Positions 35,170 to 47,073 of a stretch of 64,000 bases of DNA are shown here, piece by piece. The first letter of the stretch is position 1. Each line of letters opens with the position of its first letter. Source of the stretch: Anthostomella pinea (Eukaryota; Ascomycota; Sordariomycetes; Xylariales; Xylariaceae); the NCBI GenBank assembly GCA_963556695.1, contig CAUWAG010000011.1, positions 372,001-436,000 on the forward strand, written 5' to 3'. The notes under the pieces were generated by a model. It did not search any database. It was not told the origin of the DNA and was given only the letters and a program-made list of their open reading frames with translations. The translations under genes were made by a program, and so were the position numbers.

Positions 35170-36940
35170 TCTAGCGGGCGCCCGTATTGCGCGGCCGGAA
35201 CGTGTCAACCTAGGCTGCTGGATGGCCTCCAAAGCGGCCTCTTCAGGGGCTTCATCCTTATCTTCCTCTTTATCCTCTGACTTAACAATTATATCTTCTT
35301 ATATCTCTACAGACGTTTCAGGGCCAATAGTACCTCCCTTAGACAAGATCTCTGTCACCGTTTTAAACTTCTTATTAGGATTAGGGATCTTTTGCCGCTT
35401 CTTGGGCCGTAGCCGCTCCAGTTCAGCCTCGAGGGCTTTGATCTTCTGGGCTTGGATGACAATTTCTGTCTCCTTGGTCTCGAACACGTTGGCTATCTTC
35501 CTGTACTTCAAGTGGGTGCCAGGGGATTTATTTTTGCCGAAATCTATGATCTCCCAACTTGTAGTAGGGGTCCGTTGGTCCTCTGGTTCAGAGCTTTCAG
35601 GGGTCTCAGGCTCAGGGGTCTCAGGCTCAGGGGTCTTCTGCTTATCTTCCTGGATTTCTGGATATGCTAGGCACTTCCTGCGGCTGATTGGATAACATCC
35701 AGTGGTTCTGAATCCAGAGAGGATGTTTGCTTTAGTAAAAGCAGAAGTTCTTGTTTGACTATAGTACCGAATGAAGTTGATCTTGTTAACAGGCGAGGCA
35801 TCCGTCAAGAAATTCAGCTGCGAGAGAAATTTCTGGTAGTAAGCCTTCAGGGCTTATAGGGCCCGTTATCCAGGGGCTGCATGCCGTGACTGGTATGGGA
35901 AGGGAAGAAACAGAGCAAGATGTTGGCAAAATAACACATGGTCATAAATTCGCCCTATTACCATGCGTTAGCCCGGATTAATTCCGAAGATTTGAAAGAA
36001 GTCTAAATAAAATAAGAAAAAATCATATACGTACGGAGGTGTGGCTACCATGGCCATCTAGTATCAAAAGAACAGCCTCAGGCTGATCTTTTCCTCGTAC
36101 CTCGTCCACCTATGGGATGAACATGTCTTCTAACCATTGGCAAGCGATGTCATTGGAGGTCCAGCCGTTTTCTGAGCATATAAAATGCCAATCAGCGGTT
36201 TTTCAGAACTCTTCGATAAATTATTAGACTTAGAGATCCTTGTCTTTAAAGATAATGCCCAATTTGAGGATTTTTTCCGTGGCTGAGATGGCCTCAATAA
36301 AGGAGGTCCAACTGCGGCTCTAGGGGCTCTTCAGGAAGGATTTCTTGGTAGCAGAACTACCCAGAATGAGAGAGTCAATATCTATGAATACTATTAGAAT
36401 TTTTGCGGAATTAAAGGGGTAAATAGAGCTACCATAGCCCGCCATAATGCCGCCCATATCGATATTATACGTGTTCTCTGGCTTCACCCAGCCGTAATCC
36501 TCGAGAATCTCGAAGAACCAGTTAAGTACTTTAGGCATAAACCTCTTAAAGCGCGCTGATTCTATCCTTTTGCTAATTTTGGTCTTTATTTGAGGGTTGC
36601 GGCGTTTGAAGCCCGCCATGAAAGTGTCTCCCAAAGGGCATTCAGCTCCCTTCTTTTTTAACAACTTTGTGACAATCTCACGAACTAGGGAGTGCAAAGG
36701 GGCTAGTCTTAGCTTCTCCTGACGCAAAATCCATTCGACTATACTGGTTTCTTGAGCAAGGGAGAGTCTCTATTGCTGCGTGTGGGCTTCGGCCCTCATA
36801 GGCTTGCCGTTAAGTCAATCAGACAGCGTTTGGGGCGGGATGCCGTGTTTTTGAGCGCTTTTTCGTAAAGACAGGCCCTCATCCATGATATCTAAGATGA
36901 CATTTGCCATCTGAACCTCTGTATACGAATAGGTAGGCAT
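35170..36940 (-). pseudogene. Transposase of element E, broken
   Basis: The ATG at 36940 starts MPTYSYTEVQMANVILDIMD and a psq-type helix-turn-helix (LSLRKSAQKHGIPPQTLSD), then a CENP-B-type DNA-binding region (GDTFMAGFKRRNPQIKTK). The catalytic domain has YNIDMGGIMAGYGSS for the first Asp, with the usual DE changed to DM, and ILDGHGSHTS-like sequence near 36060 for the second. The C-terminal part (35299-35808) has a coiled coil and TPEPE repeats. It ends with a basic SGRAIRAP tail near 35190. At least five stops interrupt the frame. Confidence 0.8.
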
Positions 36941-37162
36941 TTTGGGCGGCTATACAATGCTGTGTTGCATATAGAACAAGGCTTCAAGGGAGCCTTGCAG
37001 GGCCGTAGATTTGCTATTCGAGGTAAGAAACGCGGGGTAATAGATGACCAATCACATAGGCTAGGCAGGGTAAATTTTATATTGGAATAAATCCCATGGT
37101 CAGAACTATCTAGAGCAGTAATTACATTCTAAGTAACTTTAATATCGGGCTGAAGCGTGTAA

Positions 37163-37246
37163 GTGAATAAAGGGGTGTTTTGGTGATGATGGTGGGGTTT
37201 GGCTGTCCGACTAGTGGGGGTGTCCGACTTCTATGGGGGGGGATGG
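37163..37246 (-). repeat. Right terminal inverted repeat of element E
   Basis: Inverse of the left repeat, with one extra C in the poly-C run and two substitutions. Confidence 0.9.
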
Positions 37247-37248
37247 TA

Positions 37249-38370
37249 CCCCCCAACTGAACAAGACGAAAGGACAGAACACCATAACACCATCATACTC
37301 AAGCAGAAGACCTCCATCCGTCCATAGGGCACCGCGTCAAAGGATAACTTAGCACAAATGACATACCGAGACTCTAGGGCTCCAGCGCTGCATCACATGG
37401 CTTCGTTCAGGGCCTTGCTTTATTGAGGAGTTTTGTTTAAGCTCCACCACCTTAGCCTCCCCCGCCGTAGGCTGCCCGCCGTCTGTATACCCGTCGCCCC
37501 TGGTCCTTCCCGCCCGCCCGCCGGCGCCTGACCGGGGATGGTGATGTGATGCCAGCAGTGGCCTCGAGGTTACCCATCGGGGTGTTGGCGCTGGTGTTGG
37601 AGGCTTGTCTGTCACAGTCTACCTGGGCCCAAGCTCATGACGGCAAGCCCGCGCGTCCACTGGGCTCACTGCGCCATAAGTTACGACTATGAGGGGTTTG
37701 ATCTTAGCAGACGTATTTGGTCTCATTATAATATGACCAATCCATATGTCACTTTTGACCCTTTGCCCCTTTGTCCCCTGCCTCTTGAGCTCACAGCAAG
37801 CAGTATCCAGTCAGTGTATGAGACGACGACGTAAGATCCTGTTGAGACTTATTCGAGACTCTGTTGCCGCACAAGTGCTGTCGCTGTATTGATGCCGTTA
37901 CCTATACCATTATGCCTCTGGCCCCCATACTAAGAGACCAATTAGAAGCATTAGGTAAGTAGAAACCTGTCTACTTATCCGTTATAACTCACCCGTGATA
38001 GCTCACCCTGTAACAAATCGTGCAACGACTGTGTAAAACACGCAATCTTTCGCTTGTAGTCGTCTGCATCCTATCGTCGCTCCACCATACACCAGCCGAA
38101 AGCCGTCGGCTACTTCCATCGCGAACATCTCACGCAGTTACAGGACGTCTATCCACCTGTACACAGAATAAGTCACTGTGGGAATGGGCGGAATGAGGAC
38201 GTTGTTGAGATGACCTTTGGTTGGTAGGCGGAAAGAGAGCAGCGAGAGGATACCCGAGTCAAGTGAAGCTCTCACACCCATGTCCTCGGGACAGATGGAC
38301 GGATGCCCCTCGAGGACTTGTAGTAACAGTAGCAGCTGAGTTGGCCACATGTCAGCCACAATATGCTTCA
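37249..38370. other. No supportable gene
   Basis: Only short frames on both strands; no motif, splice structure or repeat recognised. Confidence 0.45.
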
Positions 38371-38372
38371 AT

Positions 38373-38457
38373 GATTCAGATACTCCAGATGCCCCAGATG
38401 TTTCAATGCTCCAGATGACCCAGATGTTCCAAATCCTCTCCAGATGTCCCAGATACT
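38373..38457 (+). repeat. CCAGATG-type minisatellite
   Basis: CCAGATG or CAGATG recurs about seven times with 9-20 bp spacing, for example CCAGATGCCCCAGATG and CCAGATGACCCAGATG. Confidence 0.7.
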
Positions 38458-38459
38458 CC

Positions 38460-41330
38460 TGGCTCTACTATCGACCAAGTCATATTACAAGCGATGCCGC
38501 ATGGGAGGCCCGAGACGAAGGCCAGAAGACAAGAACAGAGCTGGCGTGTTAGAGAGAGACACTGCAGCCGATCCGATGCCGCTATGCTGGCGGAGCGTAG
38601 TGCAAACCGGTACATTGGCAGGATGTGAGGAGCGAGAACCAAGGCAAAGCGAGAACCAATGCGACGATTGCGAGTGTGTCACAAGCATGAGTTTGCTTGC
38701 ACTGATAAGGTCGTCTACTGCAAGGGAGATGCCAACCAGAATGACGAGTAGATCAGGGTATATATAGATACTGGGTAACGTTTCTGGCCCTCTCGGCCGG
38801 CGTCTCTGTCGGGTGGACGACGACTTCGGTCATCTTGGTCTGCTGGCGTGGAGTTCGGATCAGCACGTTGTCGGGGACACGAATTGCACAGGAGTGAGTA
38901 GACCGGACAATCGATGCGACTGGCAAGTGACCAGTAGGCGTCCACTTTACTGTACTGTTTGCATTGTCTATGCATTCTGCCTGTCTGTCAGTCTGGCCAC
39001 CCATCACCCATGAACTCAACCCCCTTACCTCCCCACCCCAACCCTGCTGCCCTCCTCCTCCTCTCCGCCGAGGAGTCGATCTGGCCGAAGAGCCACTGCG
39101 CAGTACTCTTCCTGCAACGCCTCTCCAGCCTCCCGTACGGCCTGCTCGACATCGCCGTTTACCATCCGCCCCTCCGTAAAGTCTATGGTATGTCTATGTC
39201 CATGTTCAGAATGGTCATCCTCTCCTGCGCCTCGTCGAGCTGCTTCAGAGCATTCGAGTGTGATGTCGTGCGGATGTTCTGATACTTTGCTATTCGGCAT
39301 CAGTGGTGCACTACCACAAAAGCCTTTAATCCGAAGCGGTGTTGACTCACCTTCGAGATCGGTCACCGTGGGGTTTTCGCGTTCGGGGTCAGAATTCCGA
39401 TTTCGCTGGTACGGTCGAGTTGTGGTAGCAATCAATAGATGCATCCATCATCCTCGGTCATGCTCGAGCGTCGGTACTTGTTGTCGAACAAGGGTGCGAC
39501 GGAGTAATATGCCGGCGTATGTTTAAAGTCCCCACCGGGACGACGGTAGTTGGTAGTATATGCATCTATTGATCTCGGTCAGTTACCTCATCTCCAAAAT
39601 GCACCCTGACCCCAAGCCCTTCCAGAACTACTGACGACGTCTTCCGGAGGTCAAGATGCAAAAGGAGGGGAGGCAGAGAAAGACAAGGCGAACGGACGAA
39701 CTTCTTCGTAATGACAGTCCCAGAGACAAGCGCCTCGTGAGACAGGTGGAGGATCTGAAGGAGACAGCAGGGAATTGACTTGCTATTGTCGTCTGAAGGA
39801 GACTCTCAGCCAACACAGGCTAGACAGGAGGACATAAAATATTAGCAAACGGACACAAGACGACCGATCAGAGATAGATCAGCAACGCCGCATGCAATGC
39901 AATGGATGGGCCCCGACCTGAAGCATCTGGTGTGGAGGGTGCTCACGGTGGGTGTTGTCAGGGAGGGTTCTCCACCTGGAGGCAGACGACGGGATGGTCA
40001 GAAGGGTGTAATATGGATGGATGTGGCGGGTTGGATGTGATGGGACGCTGAAGCTTGGCTTACACCGGGCAGCTTGTCTGGGTGGTCTGGCGCGGGGAGT
40101 GGTGCTGGAGATACCACGAGAACCTATATGGAGTGCGCGACGGCGCTCAAGGAGTTCCAGGTGTGAGGTTGGAGGTTGGCCGTCTTGGATGATCTGGGGA
40201 TGGTGATCAGCGGTCTGCAAATGGAGATGGGGATGAAAATGGGAATGCTGCGCGGACCTGTTCGTAGGATGGTGGATTTTTCACAAAGTCGAACGGATGT
40301 GCCTAAGTCAGAATTGAGGGCGTGCGTTCAACTGACTAAGGTAAATCTACAGCACCGCCTGGCAATGGGTGTCAGATGCATGCCCGGGTACATGTACCCT
40401 CAGCTGCTACAGCGGTCACAGCAGCCAGCTCGCTATGACTACAGTGCTCCCGTCAATTGTCGGCCCTATAGTTCTTCCGCGCCCATCATGACACCCACGA
40501 CACACCGCGCACGGACCCCACCACCCAACCTTTTCTCTCGCCGCCCGTCCCCGCTCTCTCTCTCTTCGACTTCCTTTCTTCTTCACGGCACCAGTGGGCG
40601 ACGTTCTCGGATCATTTAACGCGTCGATTGGGGGATCCGACTAGGGGACGCCCTACCTCCATCAGCGCAAACACTTGAACCCTCCGCCGCGTCCCGCGTG
40701 CCGTGAACATGGTATGCGAGCTGCCTCACTGCTGCGGGTTGTCAGATCTCCTCACATCTGTTCTAGGGCCTACCCTGTCGTGTATACGCCGCTACAAACC
40801 TGGGCAAGTTCTTTGGCCTGTGGTCTTTCTGGCTTCGAAAGGGCCTTTGATGGCAGCGGGATGATAGTTCGACGCACAACCGATCGTAGCGGATCGAGTC
40901 GCCTCGCAGTGTTTTGACTCTCCCACTTGGGCACATACCCCTTCCCCAGGTGGACAGCTTATCCGAACTGACGAAGGGCACCAGGGGGAGTTCCGGAGCC
41001 CAGCCCGTTTACGGGCGAACCGGACGCAGCTTCCCAGTGGCGCAACCAAGCTATGGCAAACACCGGATCGTGGTCCTCAGGGGGACTGGGTTTGTTTTGG
41101 GAGATCTTTGTGCGTCCCGAGCAGGACAGGTCAGAGGTCGGCAGATCAAAGGTGCTCGCCCCCGAGAGGGGTGTCGAGACGAACGGCTATCGTGAGGTTG
41201 CCGTCTGCCGAAGCGGCCGGAAGGTGGTGGTAGGCTGGGCTTGTGCCTTGTGAAGAGCCCATCCCGTCATGGGAGAATTTCGCCTGCGCAGCACCGAGGG
41301 TGTCCTAGGAGTCCTGCGTGTTGTGTGGGC
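38460..41330. other. GC-moderate region without a confident gene
   Basis: The best frames are a plus-strand segment at 39010-39190 (reading LLLLSAEESIWPKSHCAVLF, followed by a GTATGT donor-like site) and a minus-strand frame at 39025-39444 on the same DNA. I recognise neither, and cannot decide between them. Confidence 0.35.
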
Positions 41331-41342
41331 GTATACTTGGCT

Positions 41343-41495
41343 GCTCTCGCAAGAGAGTCGTGGGGATTTGGCTTTTGTGGGCGTTGGGAGACATCTCTTG
41401 CAAAAGAGTTGTCTTTGAGGCCATCGACAAGCATCTCTCGAAAGCGAGTTGTCTTTGTCGGCGTTGGCGGGCATCTCTTGCAAAAGAGTTGTCTT
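41343..41495. repeat. Minisatellite block 1, 40-48 bp units
   Basis: GCATCTCTTGCAAAAGAG-type units, each containing an imperfect palindrome (CTCTTGCAAAAGAG), start near 41343, 41391, 41431 and 41471. Confidence 0.75.
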
Positions 41496-41640
41496 GGGGA
41501 CATCGGGGTTCCGTGGGCATACGCTGTTTAGTCGCTACGCGTGCACGCAATACTCTAGGGACTCTATCACGCCTATGATGAGAACACACTCTTCTCTGAG
41601 GCAATCTTCTCTACGAACTGTGGATACCGTGGGCTTGGTT

Positions 41641-41893
41641 CTGAGGGTTTGATCTTCGCACTGGCATTGTCGGCTTGGGGCATGGGGTGGCTCTCATCTC
41701 CGGGCTGACATTCCGGTCTTGGATCTGTGGGATCTGATTTCCGCGTTTTGCAACGTGGTTTTTGGATCTGGCAGCTTGAGTTTCCGTGCCGGCATCGCGG
41801 TTTTGGGTTTGAAGGTTTTGATCACCGCGCTGGCATCGCGGTTCTTGCATCTGAGGGTTTGTCGATCACCCCGACTTGCTGTCTGAGGGATTC
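41641..41893. repeat. Minisatellite block 2, about 42-bp units
   Basis: About six diverged units with the core GCTGGCATCGCGGTTTTGG followed by TCTGAGGGTTTGATC. Unrelated in sequence to blocks 1 and 3. Confidence 0.7.
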
Positions 41894-42017
41894 GATCATG
41901 TCCACGGCTGGCTGGCCACCAGCATGGACTATTCGTCTTGAAATCCTCTCCGTACTGGCACCGCAGTGAGGAAGTTGGTTGGGAATACGAAGTCTCTGCG
42001 GTATTCCGCATGCAGAC

Positions 42018-42336
42018 GACTTGGCTTTGCTGTGCGAAAGGGTCCCGTCAGCAGTAGAGTAGCCTCGTCGCTACGATCTGCCGAGGGGAAGCCCTACTTC
42101 GCCTCCAGTCGGGGCAGGAGGCTTCTTGATCTTGACTGTCTGGCATTGCAGTCCGTACGGGTGGCAATTGGTGTTGGGGTCTGACGAGGGTCCCGTAAGC
42201 AGTAGAGTAGTCTTGTTGCTACTAGCTGTAAGGGCAACCCCTAATTCAACAACTTGGCTGTACGAGAGGGTCCTGTAGGCAGTAGAGTAGCCTTGTTGCT
42301 ACGACCTGCTGAGGGTAAGCCCTATTTCGCCTAGAT
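42018..42336 (-). repeat. Minisatellite block 3 (family M), minus orientation
   Basis: Three units with the core GGGTCCCGTAAGCAGTAGAG, then TTGTTGCTACGA, then a GAGGGTAAGCCCTA-type stretch, start near 42028, 42189 and 42267. The reverse complement of this core recurs in the array at 51869-52942. Confidence 0.8.
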
Positions 42337-42341
42337 ATCTC

Positions 42342-44400
42342 ATGTCGCCTCCTGGAAGAGAAGCGGCAAGAGGAGTTCTGGCGATGGCACTATGGACGGC
42401 GGCGGCACCTCGTGTGGGACTTAACAGCAGGACACTTGGAGCCTGTTTTCCTTCTGCGGGACACAGTCACATTGTCAGTTCGCGCCTCGGATCGTCGGTT
42501 CCTTACTCATTCTCGTTCCTAGCCGAGATGTTGATTGCTGACATTGGATGCTCCAGATCTTCTAGACCTCGAAATCCGGCTTTCCTTCCGTTCTCCGATC
42601 TTACGTCTCTCCATCCGTCTTTCCGCTTCCTGCTTGTATCAACAACCTGCCAGCCGATCCCCGTGTCGACAACGAGCAGCATAACAAGAACGACGGGCGT
42701 CGGTAGAGCGGTTTTTGCGACGACCCTCTGTGCCCTGCGTCGAGCAATTGTCAGCCGCTTGGCTTCGTTCGCATCGGCCTCCCTGCAATAGAGTCGCTCA
42801 CAAGGCGCCTCCGACTCTGCCTCTCGTCCTCGCCCTCGTCCCCGTCTTGCGTCGTTCCGTCTTCTACAATCTCGATATCTGCTTCAAGAGGGTGCCATAC
42901 CGATGCTGACCGAGACACCGACTGTGCGGAAGCGGACGAAATACGGGCACTGAGGGCGGCACCGCTGGAATGATGGCACCAGGGGCAGACGATGGGGCGC
43001 GAAAAGGGGGTTGAGCGGGAAAGGGAGGGGATGCAGAGCATTGTGGCCCGGCGGATGGGATGAAGGCCATAGGATAGATCACTGGCGTGAGTGCCCACAT
43101 CAAATACCAGCGGAACAGAGCCTCTTCTATATCAAACCGTCCAGCACCTCGACCCATCCGTGGACCGTAATGGCCCGTGACACGAGATACCGAAAAAGCC
43201 CACAGCAGCGACAGCGTCCTCCCGCACGTCTGTCACTTTCCGAAGCGCGAGAAACAGCGACATCAATCCCATCCCCACGGGCATGACCAGTGACATGTGG
43301 GACACGCGAACGCATCAGCCCGATACAGGGATCGCAGCGGCTGATGGCGGAGCAGGACCGCATCGTGGGGAGTCCTGTCGTTCTCTGGAACCCGAGCCCT
43401 ATTTGAACACCAAGGTAAGTATGACGTGGTTCGGATCTCCCGTCGTCCGTGCTGGGCTAGCGATGGCGGTCGTATTGTAATAGCCTCTGGTCAAGGAGTC
43501 AAGGAGCTGAGGTGGCGGTGTCTCAACTTAGGTCGAGGCGGACGGAGAACGTAAGATGCAGGGGACTACGATGTTACAAGCTGAATAATAGTTCGTGATG
43601 AGTTTGGGTGTACAAGGCCAGGAGAAGCCAGTGGAAGCCGTACATGCCGACAAGCAGCGCAAAAATGACGCTGACGTGTATGCCGGCGTGGCGATGCAGG
43701 CAACGAACACCAAAGCTCTCCCTAGAAATGTGGCTCGTCCGTTTCATGTATCATACTCAGGGGGCATGTATCGGCGAAGACGCCGACAGATCACATTCAT
43801 CGCCATGTCGACAGACCAAGTCGATTACGCTCACGCAGTAGGTAAAGTCGACGGAAGCGGTAGCTATTATTATAGTATCTTCCAGATATCTACTTATCCA
43901 TCGTCCTTAACATGTGGACCAGTAGATCTAGTGACTTAGGGAAAATCATGCTTTATGGCTCCTATGATGTGAGATGTGAGAGCCGACCTGCTGAGATCGA
44001 GGACACCGACGAACGTTCTCTTCAGAATCAGGCGCTGCGATACCCTCCATTGAGCTCGAGAAATCGATGACCATCTTCTGGGATGCCTATGTAAGGGTGT
44101 CGAGTCGGTGTGTCTGACAGGGCCCATTGCGTCTCTCGCAGACATACAAGCGACTCTAGCAAGGTGATACGCAATACCTAGGACCAGGATATGGAGCATA
44201 TGGAGCATGGCCACCGTTCTTTCCGTTAGCTTCTACCGCTTCCATCATCACCACTGCCACCACCACCACTTCTATCACCTCCGTGTCCGTCGCCGCCACC
44301 AACCCCATAGTCATCAATCTACGCGGGCCCAACAAGCGATACTCAGTCATATCCCCTCATCATCTGAAAGCACAAGATCCCGAAAGCAATTCGAATAAAC
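42342..44400. other. No confident gene
   Basis: Frames of up to about 150 codons exist (for example 42342-42791 on the plus strand), but they are low in protein-like character and have no motif. A CAC/ACC-rich microsatellite lies near 44230-44290. Confidence 0.4.
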
Positions 44401-44429
44401 CCCCAAAATACGACATGGGCACCGACAGA

Positions 44430-44836
44430 CCGCGAAACCAACCCCCCCAAGAAGAACCGATGCAGCTCAAGGCTCAAGAGATCAAGACAAAAAAGACCAT
44501 GATAACACAAACATAAAAAACCAGCTCGACCTGGACGCTAGAAACGTCTTGGAACCCCACAAGAAGCGCGGACGCCCTTCCAAGGCGGCGAAAGCCAACA
44601 ACGCTACCGCCGCCCAGCCGGTCAAGCCAAGGCTGCTCAGGGAGGAACTCATCGACGATGATCCGGATGAGGATCATCCCGTCCGCAAGCGCTGCGAGGT
44701 CGACCTGCGCTACGAAGGGTGCTGTTGTTATATCTGGCCTTGTAAGCATGAATGTCGGCCTGCCTGTTTGTCCGTATTGAGAGAAAGTGACTTGAGTTTT
44801 GACGGGCTGGTTGGCTTTTACGGATTTTCGTTATAA
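44430..44836 (+). CDS. AT-hook protein fragment
   Basis: The open frame contains QLDLDARNVLEPHKKRGRPS and then KAAKANNATAAQ. KKRGRPSKAAK is a textbook AT-hook, which binds the minor groove of AT-rich DNA. An acidic stretch (ELIDDDPDEDHP) follows. No in-frame ATG with good context was found upstream, so the start may lie in an earlier exon. A GTAAGC donor-like site at 44742 suggests the true exon ends there rather than at the stop at 44836. A diverged, broken paralogue lies at 53800-54060. Function is unknown beyond likely DNA binding. Confidence 0.45.
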
Positions 44837-44839
44837 ATG

Positions 44840-46119
44840 TGTCTCGACATGAGTCTTATCTGCTGTTGTCCTGCGTCGATGGGTACATATCGAGATTCGG
44901 AGAGTCCTGGAGACTGGAAAATAGAAACCGGTGGCTGGCTGGCTGGCTAGTCCCGTATGTGCCCTTCCCCTGGGCTCTGATGGAGCGGTGAGTGGCTAGC
45001 TGCGGGTATCTCGATTCCCATTGTCGCGCCTCCAAAACCGTGAATCATGAATCGTGAACCTAGCTCCAGCCTGTGATGTTGAAGCCTAGGAATTTGCAAT
45101 GCCGTAAGCCAAAGCACCCCAACCGAGACGGTGCCATTCACACCGTCGCCAATGAGAACACACGCGACACGCAAAAACGATCATTTTAGGCCAGCGATAG
45201 CAGTGATGACCGCGCCTTTGGCCTGATGTACGGAGAGGTCGTATCGGGACCGGCCAAAAGGGAGGAGCATTTTGAAGAGGAGCATTTGACGAGGAGTAGG
45301 GCAGGAGGCCGGCGCCGGCGCTCAACTAAATTCTCCCACCAGCATCGGGTTAGAAGTCCAAGAATTTATAGATATATTGACGGTTTAGAGTCCGCACTAC
45401 GATCGGAAGAGCCGGTAGGCCTGGAGCTAAGCCCTACACCAGTGTCTTTCCTCTTTGCCGGGTCTACCGCGCCTCTGAAGGCTGGAGGCTCGAGAAGAGG
45501 CCACCGGACCAAGTGTCATCCTTAGATAGCCCACCCATATTCATCTTCCATTACTGGTATCGCTTTCATCGTCTCTCCCACGGGTCCAATCTTCGAGCTT
45601 CGGGTCGGTACTTGCCATTAGTCCCTTGTTGCCTGGGGTGAACGAGAGCAAGAGCCGTGGGTGAAGTCGGTTGGCCGGCTTGATTGTTCCATCCACTGTT
45701 CTGTGTGTAGAAAGAGCCTGGTCCAATATGTCTAGGACAATAAACACCGTCTAAATTCGACATTATATGAGCGCAAGTCCCTTACTGCCCACGAATTTTG
45801 TGGCTCGATCGTTCCGGTAATCGACAAGTCTAGCCAGGTTAGGGGTGCCGTAGAGAACCTCGGAGCTCATCGCCAACGCCGCGGGCGCAGCGTGTTATGG
45901 GATTTCGCTATAGGCGTGATGAAAGCGCTAATACAATGTATAAAGCTCTGGATCGTCGTCAGGACAGCCAGTAAGGAGGATGGATGGCGTTCGGTCCGTC
46001 CTTGATGTCGAAGGCAAGACTTGATGGATCGTAAGCCCTCGTAGGGGTCTCGATGGTAGCGGTACGCCAACTGGACCAGCCAGCCAGCCATGGGCGATCG
46101 ATCCCGAGGCCGGCGTGAG
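44840..46119. other. No confident gene
   Basis: A minus-strand frame at 45566-45763 starts at an ATG and reads MSNLDGVYCPRHIGPGSFYT; it is Pro/Gly-rich and not recognised. Other frames overlap it and look like shadows. Confidence 0.35.
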
Positions 46120-46335
46120 TGTCACGGCGAGCATACTGAGGAGCTGGGACATGGCCTGCAGCAAGCAGCTATTACTCTATTAACAAGAATATCAAGACTA
46201 GAGAGGAAAGGAAGAGAGAGAGAGAGAGATAGGTACAGTGGGAGGTTGCCCCTTTAAGGGGATCCTTTGGTCAGATCCTTCCCCTATTGGGAAGTATCCG
46301 CTTGTTATGTGGGAAGGTCTGTGCAGGCCGTCACA
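46120..46335 (-). mobile_element. Gypsy-family solo LTR without target duplication
   Basis: 216 bp, TGTCACGGCG to GGCCGTCACA on the plus strand. The left flank (GTGAG) and right flank (AATCT) differ. The right flank is the interior of an L2 LTR, the left flank is unrelated. This is a second recombination-type junction. Confidence 0.85.
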
Positions 46336-46405
46336 AATCTCTTATCTAATTATACATGTGGGTTCTGTATGGATGGTTCCACTGTGGAATCACATAGATC
46401 CAGCA
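46336..46405 (-). mobile_element. Truncated L2 LTR
   Basis: Matches the first 70 bp of the L2 LTR in reverse orientation and is cut by the Gypsy solo LTR. It belongs to the subtype seen in the first half of 29349-29550 rather than that at 46454. Confidence 0.75.
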
Positions 46406-46453
46406 AATATGTATACATATAATATATAAATATATAAGTACATAAATCAGTTT

Positions 46454-46657
46454 TGTTGGATCCATGCGATTCCAGACTGCAAACCATCTATACCAGGACC
46501 CACATGTATGATTAGATAAGATAAGATAGTGGATTGAGAGGGCACTTGGCCAGACCTTCGAGTCCAGCTAGATTCCTCTCAATCCAACCATCAGCAACAT
46601 CATGACCTTGACCCCATACTCGAGTATTATGATTGATCGTTCAAGCCTGTTCCAACA
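46454..46657 (+). mobile_element. Solo LTR, family L2 (204 bp), intact ends
   Basis: Starts TGTTGGATCC and ends GTTCCAACA, a short perfect inverted end. The target duplication AGTTT is exact at 46449-46453 and 46658-46662. TGTTGG...CCAACA ends suggest a Copia-type LTR. Confidence 0.9.
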
Positions 46658-46662
46658 AGTTT

Positions 46663-47073
46663 GTTATTTTTAAATATTATGAGTAAAACCAAAACAATTA
46701 TTTTAATAAAAATCTTTAAGAAATAAAATTATGTTTTTATCCTTTTCAATTTTGTATATCGTAAGTGAAATACTATTTATATTTATAAATATGTTTTTGT
46801 TTAACTTCCTTATTTATTTTATTTATCTTATTATTATTTCTTTAATCACAAATTTTATTTTCTTTATAAGGAATAATCTTAAATTACCTTTTTAAAAATT
46901 CCTAAAGCGATTATGAAGATTCGAGCTGTTATACAAGTCTTTGTTCGCTCCCCAGAGCCAAATGGATCCAAGACTCCTAATCGACAATGACTTGACTCGG
47001 TTATATGAGTCTATATATAAGCAAATCCTATCGTATCAAACGATGTACGTAAGCCAGGGCAAGCGCAAGCGTG
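46663..47073. other. AT-rich spacer downstream of the HET gene
   Basis: AT-rich up to about 46915, then balanced. No gene is seen. Confidence 0.5.

Larger units (their letters stand above)
35005..37246 (-). mobile_element. Pogo/Fot1-like element E (2242 bp)
   Basis: Terminal inverted repeats of about 84 bp (35005-35087 and 37163-37246) differ at only three positions. TA flanks both ends (35003-35004 and 37247-37248), the target of Tc1/mariner-pogo elements. One transposase gene lies on the minus strand and is broken. The insertion lies in GC-moderate DNA. Confidence 0.9.

Noticed and set aside
41343..42336. CRISPR-like array
   Set aside because: The repeats are diverged and adjoining, without unique spacers of constant size, and the genome is eukaryotic.
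42342..42791. 150-codon plus-strand frame
   Set aside because: Low-complexity Ser/Pro/Arg composition, no motif, no splice or promoter support.
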